A stretch of DNA of 64,000 nucleotides from DATKYQ01 sp035528415 (GTDB taxonomy: Bacteria; Myxococcota; B64-G9), in assembly GCA_035528415.1 (NCBI GenBank), contig DATKYQ010000080.1, positions 91,017 through 155,016 on the forward strand. Reading direction: 5' to 3'. Position numbers and translations under genes: made by a program. The notes beneath the pieces are model-generated. The model was not told the DNA's origin, did no database searches, and worked only from the letters and a program-made list of their open reading frames with translations. This document shows, piece after piece, positions 26,362 to 34,692 of this stretch. Position 1 is the stretch's first letter, and each line of letters opens with the position of its first letter.

Positions 26362-26527
26362 TTGTCTTCCACCTCCAAACAGGGACGCTAGCACGGCGGC
26401 GCCAGAGACGGGAGAAAAAAACGCTGGCGAACACAACGAACAGTCAACTGATTACCAGTGCCAGCGGTGGCCAGACCGACTCACGACGTGGTTGCATCAC
26501 AACCGGCCCGGTGGTACCTTTTGCGCT

Positions 26528-27418
26528 GTGAAATTGTTGCGTTATAGTTTTTTTGCCGTCTCGTGGCTCGGAGTGCTGTGGGCGACCTCGCTGCCTGTCG
26601 GCTGCGCACACGAGGCACGCATCGTGCTCGAGGATCCGGCCGGCGACGATAACGGGCCGGGCTCTTATCGTTACCCCGACAATCCCGCCTTCGGCGCCGG
26701 CAGCTTCGATTTGCGCCGCTTCTCCTTGACCCGCGAGAAAGATTACTGGGTGGTGTCAGTCGCTTTCGCGGCCAGGGTCAAGCGTTCGCCTGTCTTCGTG
26801 TCGCGCGATGACAGGCGCGATCTCTTCATGCAAACCGTCGATGTCTACCTGCGCAGCGCGAAGGCGTCGCCGGCAGAGGGTGAGGACCACCTCGACAGCC
26901 TGCCCGGCCGTGGAGTGATGTTCGCCCCGGGACAGGCATGGAATCGCGCGCTGGTTCTCTCGCCCGTGCCCGGACTACTGCGTGAGGCTCTCGACAAGAC
27001 CTTCCCCGGTGCGGGGGATGTCTTCGTGCCGCGCAAGGTGCGTATAAGCGGTCATAGGCTCGTGGCCAGAGTGCCGGTAAGTTTCCTGGGACAGTCCCGG
27101 CCAGAGGCCATATCCGTGCTGGTCTCTGCAACCCGATTTTCCCTCTCGTTCGATCTGATCGACCGCGCCCGGGGACGCCTGGCCCCCGAGGGATTGGTGA
27201 TGACTGTCGAGAAATCGGCCGGCGAGTGCCGCCTGGACGATGCCGGCGGGATGGCCTGCCACTTCTCCGGCTGCGATCCGTGCGGCGGACATCCAAACGT
27301 GATCGACTTGCTCGCACCAGCGGGTGTGCAGACGGATCTTCTTTCCCGCTACAACCCAGACACCGGCGAGCCGGCCCGGCTGCCGCTTATCGCAGTCGGC
27401 CCGCCCGACAAGGAGTGA
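26528..27418 (+). CDS. Exported protein with glucodextranase C-terminal-like domain
   Basis: A 296-residue protein starting GTG at 26528 (no clear ribosome site). A signal peptide (about 1-26, ending LPVGC) may lead to lipidation, though the lipobox is weak. The mature part opens with DPAGDDNGPGSYRYPDNPAFGAGSFDLRRFSL, the hallmark of the glucodextranase C-terminal-type domain, which binds carbohydrate and is often found with maltodextrin systems. It lies 9 bp before the sugar ABC ATPase gene and is on the same strand. It probably helps capture or process glucans at the surface. No catalytic residues for a hydrolase are apparent. Confidence 0.75.
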   Translation: MKLLRYSFFAVSWLGVLWATSLPVGCAHEARIVLEDPAGDDNGPGSYRYPDNPAFGAGSFDLRRFSLTREKDYWVVSVAFAARVKRSPVFVSRDDRRDLFMQTVDVYLRSAKASPAEGEDHLDSLPGRGVMFAPGQAWNRALVLSPVPGLLREALDKTFPGAGDVFVPRKVRISGHRLVARVPVSFLGQSRPEAISVLVSATRFSLSFDLIDRARGRLAPEGLVMTVEKSAGECRLDDAGGMACHFSGCDPCGGHPNVIDLLAPAGVQTDLLSRYNPDTGEPARLPLIAVGPPDKE

Positions 27419-27427
27419 TGTGAGATC

Positions 27428-28510
<1,083 letters not shown>

Positions 28511-28526
28511 ACACGGGACGAGCATC

Positions 28527-30758
28527 TTGAAGCGCACGATCTCATGTTTGTTGTTTGGGCTGCTGCTTGCGCCCAGCGCGGGCGCCGCAGAGACGATCAC
28601 GCTCTGGCACTCTTACCGAGCCCAGGAGCGCGACGCGCTTGAAAAAACGATCTCCAACTTCAACACCACGCACAAGAATATTCATATCAAGACGATCTTC
28701 GTTCCCTATGACGCCTACCTTGACAAACTGACCGCGGCCATCCCCCACGGACACGGCCCGGACATCTTCATCGCGGCCCACGATCGCATCGGCGGCTGGG
28801 CCGACTCGGGGCACATCGCTCCGCTTGACGGCTACTTCAAGCCCGGTCTCCCCGATCGCTTCTTCAAAAAGACGATCGATCCGCTGGTTTACCGCCGCAA
28901 GCTCTACGGCCTGCCGACCGCCTTTAAAAGCGCCGCCTTGTTTTATAACAAAAAGATGGTGGATAAGCCGCCGACTGACACGGATCGCATGATCGCCCTG
29001 GCGCGCTCTTTTATCGGCCGCAAGAATTCGGACGACCAGCCGATCTACGGCCTGGTCTGGGAACATTCCGATCTCTACTTTCATGCCGCCTGGTTGTTCG
29101 GCTTCGGCGGCGGCCTGTTCGACAACAAGCAGAACCTGGCTCTCGACTCGCCCGAGAATGCAGCCTCGCTGGCCTTTGTGCACTACCTGGTGGCCGATCT
29201 CAAGCTCGCTCCCCAGGACGTGACCTCGATCAAGGTGTCTTCGCTGTTCAACAGCGGTCGAGCAGCCATGGTCATCAACGGACCCTGGTTTCGTGGCGAG
29301 ATCGACACCCAACGGGTCAACTACGGCGTGGCCTTGCTGCCCGAGATCAGCCAAAACGGCCGGCACGCCATGCCCTTCGTCGGCTCGGAGGCCCTTCTGC
29401 TCTCGGCGCACACGGCGCATCCCGCCGAGGCCTTCACGGCCATTGAATGGCTTACCCGGGACGCGGCCGCCCGGGTGCGCATTCTCGAGGGATTTCAACC
29501 GGTGGCCAACATCCGCCTGTACGACGATCCGGCCGTGCGGGCCGATCCGGTCATGGGCGTTTTTCGCGAGCAGCTCAAGTACGCGGTGCCCATGCGCAAC
29601 ACCCCGGAAATGCGCATGGTCTGGGTGCCAATGAACCACGCCCTGGTGAACACCGTGACCGGCCGGGCCACGCCCGAACAGGCCCTGACCGAGGCCCAGA
29701 TGCGTGCCGGTTCGCAGATTGCCGAGTTCCGCAAGGGCCGGGCGCTCAAGGCGGCCGGTTCCGGAAGCGATCAGTTCGTGCGCGCGCTGGCCTGGGGCTG
29801 TGGCGGCGGGTTGCTGGTGCTGCTAATCTTCATGGCCATCTTCATCAAGCGCTTTGTGCGCATGCTGCGCCAGGCCTGGCATGAAAAGAGCGCCTATGCC
29901 TACATCGGCCCGGCCATGCTGGCCGTCGCGGTGCTGGTCTTCGTGCCCTTCCTGGTGGGACTTGGGCTGGGCTTCTTCCGTTACTACCAGGGCGAGTATT
30001 TCTACGTCGGTGCCAAGAACTTCACAGACATCCTCTCCTCGCACGAGTACCCGCTCAGCGATCCCTTCAGCTTTTACTACAAGCTTTTTATCACCGTCAT
30101 CTGGACGGCAGCCAACGTCTTCATCCATGTGGCGCTGGGGCTGGGGCTTGCGCTGCTGCTGAAGAACCCCTTGCTGAAAATGAAGGCGGTCTACCGGGTG
30201 CTTTTGATCATTCCCTGGGCCATTCCCAACTACATCACCGCCATAATCTGGCGCGGCATGTTCGATGCCGACGACGGGGTGATCAATCACCTTTTCGGAA
30301 TAGTGGGCTACTCCTGGTGGAACTCCACCGGCTCCGCCTTCGTGGCCAACCTGGTGGCCAACTGCTGGCTGGGGTTTCCCTTCATGATGGTGGTTTGCCT
30401 GGGCGCGCTGCAGTCGATCCCCAGGGATCTCTACGAGGCGGCCGACGTCGACGGGGCGAGTCGCTTCCATAAGTTCCGGCACATCACTCTGCCGTTGCTC
30501 AAGCCGGCCCTGTTTCCGGCCATAATCCTGGGAACCATCTGGACCTTCAACATGTTTAACATAATCTACTTGGTCAGCCGCGGGGCGCCCAACGGGGGCA
30601 CTGACATCCTGGTGATCGAGGCTTTCCGCTGGGCCTTCGAGCGCGGAGATCGCTACGGCTACGCGGCTGCCTACTCGACTCTTATCTTTGCCATTCTATT
30701 CCTTTACACGCTGATGACCAATCGCATCACCCGTGCCACCGAGGGGGCCTTCGACTGA
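28527..30758 (+). CDS. Fused sugar-binding protein and MalF-type permease
   Basis: A 743-residue fusion. A signal peptide (1-20) leads to a type I substrate-binding domain of the MalE group (about 21-410, opening ETITLWHSYRAQERDALEKT, with PDIFIAAHDRIGGWADSG). A transmembrane helix (about 420-440) then joins a MalF-like permease (about 450-743), whose EAA loop reads EAADVDGASRFHKFRHITLPLLKPA. Normally the binding protein is a separate exported protein. Here it is tethered to the permease. The start is a TTG without a strong ribosome site. It is followed 1 bp later by the MalG-type gene. Substrate is probably a malto- or related oligosaccharide. Confidence 0.88.
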   Translation: MKRTISCLLFGLLLAPSAGAAETITLWHSYRAQERDALEKTISNFNTTHKNIHIKTIFVPYDAYLDKLTAAIPHGHGPDIFIAAHDRIGGWADSGHIAPLDGYFKPGLPDRFFKKTIDPLVYRRKLYGLPTAFKSAALFYNKKMVDKPPTDTDRMIALARSFIGRKNSDDQPIYGLVWEHSDLYFHAAWLFGFGGGLFDNKQNLALDSPENAASLAFVHYLVADLKLAPQDVTSIKVSSLFNSGRAAMVINGPWFRGEIDTQRVNYGVALLPEISQNGRHAMPFVGSEALLLSAHTAHPAEAFTAIEWLTRDAAARVRILEGFQPVANIRLYDDPAVRADPVMGVFREQLKYAVPMRNTPEMRMVWVPMNHALVNTVTGRATPEQALTEAQMRAGSQIAEFRKGRALKAAGSGSDQFVRALAWGCGGGLLVLLIFMAIFIKRFVRMLRQAWHEKSAYAYIGPAMLAVAVLVFVPFLVGLGLGFFRYYQGEYFYVGAKNFTDILSSHEYPLSDPFSFYYKLFITVIWTAANVFIHVALGLGLALLLKNPLLKMKAVYRVLLIIPWAIPNYITAIIWRGMFDADDGVINHLFGIVGYSWWNSTGSAFVANLVANCWLGFPFMMVVCLGALQSIPRDLYEAADVDGASRFHKFRHITLPLLKPALFPAIILGTIWTFNMFNIIYLVSRGAPNGGTDILVIEAFRWAFERGDRYGYAAAYSTLIFAILFLYTLMTNRITRATEGAFD

Positions 30759-30759
30759 C

Positions 30760-31947
30760 ATGCAGCGCTCTACCCGCTTCGGTCGCGCAATGACCCATGC
30801 CTTCCTGATCGTTTTCACGCTGATGGTGTTGTTTCCGGTCGTCAAGGTGTTCCAGATAGCCCTGCAGCAGCGGCAGACCTTCGACATGCGCCTGGATCCC
30901 CTGCCGGACGCCGATCTCTTGACGCTCGACAACTTCACGGACGTGATTGCGAGTTCCAAGGTCGAGGGCCTGGGACCCGAACTGTCCGCACAAGACGTCG
31001 CCAGGCTTGCAGACTTCTTGGCCGGCATACCGCAGCCGAGCGCAAAAGCCGACAGCAACGAGGCGGATGACGAGGACGAGTGGGAAGTTCCTGCGCCGAT
31101 GGCTTCTTTTTTGCAAAACAAGCGCTGCTTCGCTTGTCATCTTCTGGGAGAAGAAGGACGCGAGGGTCTTGGCGGCGATCTGCGCCGGGCTGCCGCGCTC
31201 GGAAAGCCCGCCCTTGCTGCCTGGCTTTCCTCCCCGACGCGCAAAAATGCTGTTGAACTTGGCATCAGCGCCAAGCCCACCGGCCTGATGGAGCGCAGTG
31301 ATGTCTGGGTCTTCGGCTACCAATTGAGAAACAGTCTGATAGTCTCTCTGGTGACGACGCTTCTAGGAATCTTTCTGGCCTGTACGGCTGCCTATGCCTT
31401 CTCGCGCTTTCGCTTTCCGGGCCGGCGGACGGGGCTTTTGAGTTTCTTGGTCATCCAGATGTTTCCCGGCACCATGATGATGATCCCGATCTATATTTTG
31501 ATAGACAAGCTGGGCCTGCTGGATCAACTGCTCGGCCTGGTACTGGTCTACTCGACCACGGCCATTCCATTCTGTGTCTGGATGTTGAAAGGCTATTTCG
31601 ACACCATTCCAAAAGAGCTTGAGGAGTCGGCCATCATCGACGGGGCCAGCCGGGTGCGTATCTTCTGGAGTATCGTGCTGCCGCTGGCCAAGCCGGCCAT
31701 CGCCGTGACCGGTCTGTTTTCGTTCATGACAGCCTGGAACGAGTTCATCCTGGCCGCGACTTTCATGAACGAGGAGACGTCGGTCACCCTGCCGGTAATG
31801 CTCAACGGTTTCGTCTCCAAGACGACGGTCGAGTGGGGCCACTTCGCCGCCGGGGCGATCATAGTCTCGATTCCGGTTGTGGCCCTGTTCTTCATCCTGC
31901 AGCGTCATCTGGTGGGAGGCTTGACGGCGGGCGGGGTGAAGGGATAG
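30760..31947 (+). CDS. MalG-type permease with cytochrome-c-like insertion in a periplasmic loop
   Basis: A 395-residue permease starting 1 bp after the upstream fusion gene. TM1 (about 13-33) is followed by a loop running to about residue 188, instead of the short MalG loop. The loop holds C123-F-A-C126-H127, the heme c attachment motif CxxCH, followed by a cytochrome-like region (EGLGGDL, then AWLSSPTRKN, then PTGLM with Met177 as a possible sixth ligand). Before it, ELSAQDVARLADFLAG (74-89) resembles the terminal helix of cytochromes c. The permease resumes at LRNSLIVSL (189), and the EAA loop reads ELEESAIIDGASRVRIFWSIVLPLAKPA. MalG topology would put this loop in the periplasm, where heme c is attached. 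A true novelty or a redox sensor is possible. Confidence 0.85.
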   Translation: MQRSTRFGRAMTHAFLIVFTLMVLFPVVKVFQIALQQRQTFDMRLDPLPDADLLTLDNFTDVIASSKVEGLGPELSAQDVARLADFLAGIPQPSAKADSNEADDEDEWEVPAPMASFLQNKRCFACHLLGEEGREGLGGDLRRAAALGKPALAAWLSSPTRKNAVELGISAKPTGLMERSDVWVFGYQLRNSLIVSLVTTLLGIFLACTAAYAFSRFRFPGRRTGLLSFLVIQMFPGTMMMIPIYILIDKLGLLDQLLGLVLVYSTTAIPFCVWMLKGYFDTIPKELEESAIIDGASRVRIFWSIVLPLAKPAIAVTGLFSFMTAWNEFILAATFMNEETSVTLPVMLNGFVSKTTVEWGHFAAGAIIVSIPVVALFFILQRHLVGGLTAGGVKG

Positions 31948-31974
31948 GCAAGTGTTTGACTTGGAGGTGTCCTG

Positions 31975-33324
31975 ATGAGCAACCCTTTTGGACTGGAACG
32001 ACCTGAAATACTCGACCTGGCACCGCCGCAGCCGCGCACGGTCGACGAGACCGGGCTGAGCATCGGGCTACTGAACGACTTGGCGCTGCGCTTTCTCTAC
32101 TACGGGGGCGTCCTTTCCGGCGTCGGGCTGGCGGACGAGATGGGCCTGCCCTACTCCGGAGTGGTCGAGGCGGTGATTCACTTTCTGGCCCAGGAGAAGT
32201 TGATCGATATGAAGGGCGGCAAGGGTTTCGGCAGGGCGTCGTTCGACTACACCCTGACAGAACGCGGACGCGAGGTGGCCCGCGAGGCCGTGCGCCGGAC
32301 CTCCTACACCGGCCGGGCCCCGGTGCCACTCGACCAGTACGCCTCACTGGTGCGGCTGCAGATGCAGGACGTGCCCTCGATCGACCGTGGCGACATCGCC
32401 GAGGCCTTCAAAATGCTGGTCTTACCAGAAGGTTTCTACGATCAGCTCGGCCCGGCGATCAACTCGAGTCGCTCACTGTTTCTATACGGGCCGCCCGGCA
32501 ACGGTAAAACCACCGTCGCCGAGATCGTCGCCGATATCCTCGGCGGCGAGGTGTTCGTGCCGCATGCCATAGAGATCGACGGGCAGATCATCAAGGTCTA
32601 CGATCCCCTGGCGCACCGGGCGATAGATCTCGATCAGGCGCCGGTCAGGCCTCCGCCCATCAAGGGACGCGCCGTGGCCGCTCCGCTGATGAAGAAGACC
32701 GGCCCGGAGTTCGACCGGCGCTGGCTGCTTTCGCGCCGTCCGTCGGTAGTGGTTGGCGGCGAGTTGACACTGGAAACGCTCGACCTGATCTACAACGAGA
32801 ACACTCAGTTCTACGAGGCACCCTTCCAGGTCAAGGCCAACGGTGGCATGTTGTTGATAGATGACTTTGGGCGTCAGCGGGTGCACCCGACCGATCTGCT
32901 CAACCGCTGGATCGTCCCGCTGGAGAAGAGGGTCGACTACCTGACGCTGCACACGGGCAAGAAGTTCGAGATCCCCTTCGATCAGCTGATCATCTTCGCA
33001 ACCAACCTGGATCCCAAAGAGCTTGTCGACGAGGCCTTCCTGCGGCGGATCAAGTACAAAATCGAGGTATCCAATCCCTCGGAGCGCGCCTACCGCAAGA
33101 TCTTCCGTGACGTCTGCGGGGCCAAGGGGATCCGCTATGTCGACGAGGTGGTGACCTACATGATGGATAACTACTACAAGCAATACGACATGGAGCTGCG
33201 CGCCTGCCATCCACGTGACATCATCAACTTGCTCCTGGACGTGGCCCGCTTCAAACGCCAGAAACCGGCCCTCGAACAGGAACTGGTCGACCAGGCCTGC
33301 CTGTCATTCTTCGTGGCCATGTGA
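31975..33324 (+). CDS. AAA+ ATPase with N-terminal winged-helix-like region
   Basis: A 449-residue ATPase. Residues about 30-110 look like a winged helix (LADEMGLPYSGVVEAVIHFLAQEKLIDM). Walker A GPPGNGKTT lies near 173-181, Walker B MLLIDDFGRQ near 293-302, and sensor region IFATNLDP near 340. It has a long insert between Walker A and B (about 185-280). It belongs to an uncharacterised AAA group found in delta-type and acidobacterial genomes. It is 27 bp after the MalG-type gene, on the same strand, with no partner I can name. Confidence 0.72.
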   Translation: MSNPFGLERPEILDLAPPQPRTVDETGLSIGLLNDLALRFLYYGGVLSGVGLADEMGLPYSGVVEAVIHFLAQEKLIDMKGGKGFGRASFDYTLTERGREVAREAVRRTSYTGRAPVPLDQYASLVRLQMQDVPSIDRGDIAEAFKMLVLPEGFYDQLGPAINSSRSLFLYGPPGNGKTTVAEIVADILGGEVFVPHAIEIDGQIIKVYDPLAHRAIDLDQAPVRPPPIKGRAVAAPLMKKTGPEFDRRWLLSRRPSVVVGGELTLETLDLIYNENTQFYEAPFQVKANGGMLLIDDFGRQRVHPTDLLNRWIVPLEKRVDYLTLHTGKKFEIPFDQLIIFATNLDPKELVDEAFLRRIKYKIEVSNPSERAYRKIFRDVCGAKGIRYVDEVVTYMMDNYYKQYDMELRACHPRDIINLLLDVARFKRQKPALEQELVDQACLSFFVAM

Positions 33325-33325
33325 G

Positions 33326-34180
33326 TCAGCGCGGCCCGCGGCTGGCGGGGTTGTCTGTGGCATAGCAGTATAGGCAATTGTGGCTGCAGGTGTCGTACGA
33401 GCCGATGTCGCGGCTTGTGCTGCAAAGGCAGTGCTTGCGCTGGGCGGGATCTCTCTTCCATTTCTTACCTGGTCCGAAAAGACGCTCGATCAGCTCGCCG
33501 TCGATGCAGGCCCCGGGGGGGATGCCGATATCCGAAAAGTCCTGCTCCTCGGCGCAGCTTTGGATCTCGATTTGATGCTTGGCGGCGCAGCGGGCCAGCT
33601 CACGTAGCAGATCGCGTGTTTCTTGGCTTCGGTCCGCGTCCATTTCGAATTCGTAGCCGGCCTCCCGCAGGGGGCGCAGGCTGCGGACGGTCTTTTTGTA
33701 GTAATCCACCAGGCTGATCATCACCCGGTGCGTGTGGGGAGCCAGGCGCTCGCACAGGGCGCGGAACTTGGCCAAGTGATAGGCAAAGTCTGTGCGGTTG
33801 GAGATGATGATCGGATCGTAGCGCCAGATCACCCGCCCGGGGCCGAGCCCTCTGGATAACTTTTCGAAAGACGCGCAACGCTCGTCGAGCGGCGGTAGGC
33901 CCGGTTCGAGTTCGGGCGGGTAGTCGTTCAGGGTGAACTGAAAGTAGAAACGCTCGCAGGCACGCTCGACTGCGTCAAGGTGGGCGAACATCGGCGCCGG
34001 GTTCTTGGTCCAGAAAACAATGGCCTCAACGTCGACGGGACGTAGCGAGATCTCGGAGATTTGCGTCTTGTTGTGCGGGTTGGGAAGGCGGACGAAACCC
34101 GCGGCCAGTCTTTCTGTGAACCACGCGGAATGAAAGGCCGGCACGTCGGTCCGGCGCGATGCGGAGATGATCTGCGTCAT
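33326..34180 (-). CDS. DUF1848 family protein
   Basis: A 284-residue protein beginning MTQIISASRRTDVPAFHSAWF, typical of DUF1848. It has IVFWTKNPAPM and FQFTLNDYPPELEP in the middle, and a Cys-rich C-terminus (HCLCSTSRDIGSYDTC, then CLYCYA) that could bind an iron-sulphur cluster. The fold is believed to be a radical-SAM-like barrel, but the usual CxxxCxxC is at the C-terminus rather than the N-terminus. Function is unknown. It ends 1 bp before the convergent AAA gene and starts divergently from the OadG-like gene. Confidence 0.8.
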   Translation of the reverse strand: MTQIISASRRTDVPAFHSAWFTERLAAGFVRLPNPHNKTQISEISLRPVDVEAIVFWTKNPAPMFAHLDAVERACERFYFQFTLNDYPPELEPGLPPLDERCASFEKLSRGLGPGRVIWRYDPIIISNRTDFAYHLAKFRALCERLAPHTHRVMISLVDYYKKTVRSLRPLREAGYEFEMDADRSQETRDLLRELARCAAKHQIEIQSCAEEQDFSDIGIPPGACIDGELIERLFGPGKKWKRDPAQRKHCLCSTSRDIGSYDTCSHNCLYCYATDNPASRGPR

Positions 34181-34302
34181 TGTTCTATTACGCTCTCTTA
34201 TATTTCACACTCGTATAAATGCAAATAGTGCAAGAACGTCCCCCTTGTGTGATACTTGACCGGCGAATAGTTGTTTGCGAGGGTTGGTCGAGAGGAAACC
34301 CG

Positions 34303-34692
34303 ATGGAGCATTGGCTCGACCTGATTGCGGCCGGCAAGGCCGGCTATGTGACTGCCTTTGGAATGGGTGGCGTTTTCTTCGCCCTCTTGTGCCTTTATCT
34401 TTTCACCCTGGCCATGGGTACCATCATCAAGATTTGGCGGTTTCGCGCCCGGCACGACGAGCACGCTTCTCGACCGGCGGCGAGCGTGGCCTCGGTGCAG
34501 GCGGCAGAGGCAAATGGCGAGGGCGAGAAAATCGCGGCCGCCGTTGCGGTTGCCTGTGTCTTGCAGCACAGGAAGCGCACGGCGGCCGTATACACCCCCG
34601 ATACGGGTGCGGGCACCCATGCCGGCAGTAGCTCCGCCTGGAGGGCAGCCGGCCGGCTCGACCTGATGTTACCCCCCACGCGGCGCGGGTAG
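34303..34692 (+). CDS. OadG-like gamma subunit of a sodium-pump decarboxylase, orphan
   Basis: A 129-residue protein. One transmembrane helix (about 14-40, FGMGGVFFALLCLYLFTLAMG) is followed by a polar linker and a segment EKIAAAVAVACVLQHRKR, as in OadG (which reads a similar EEVAAIAAAIA). OadG holds together the biotin-dependent oxaloacetate or methylmalonyl-CoA decarboxylase pump. The alpha and beta subunits are not in this window. The start at 34303 has AGAGGAAA upstream. Its 3' end overlaps the convergent kinase-transferase gene by 24 bp. Confidence 0.65.
   Translation: MEHWLDLIAAGKAGYVTAFGMGGVFFALLCLYLFTLAMGTIIKIWRFRARHDEHASRPAASVASVQAAEANGEGEKIAAAVAVACVLQHRKRTAAVYTPDTGAGTHAGSSSAWRAAGRLDLMLPPTRRG

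Noticed and set aside
28542..29639. A 365-residue open frame opposite the binding-protein part of the fusion
   Set aside because: His/Arg/Gln-rich composition typical of shadow frames; no start signal and no family match.
30760..31947. CxxCH in MalG as a chance match
   Set aside because: I kept it as a finding because the surrounding 60 residues also resemble cytochrome c; a lone CxxCH would not have been enough.
34181..34302. Promoter-like TATAAG upstream of the DUF1848 gene
   Set aside because: The -35 (TTTGCA) is poor and a gap of this AT content often holds such matches, so I did not list it.
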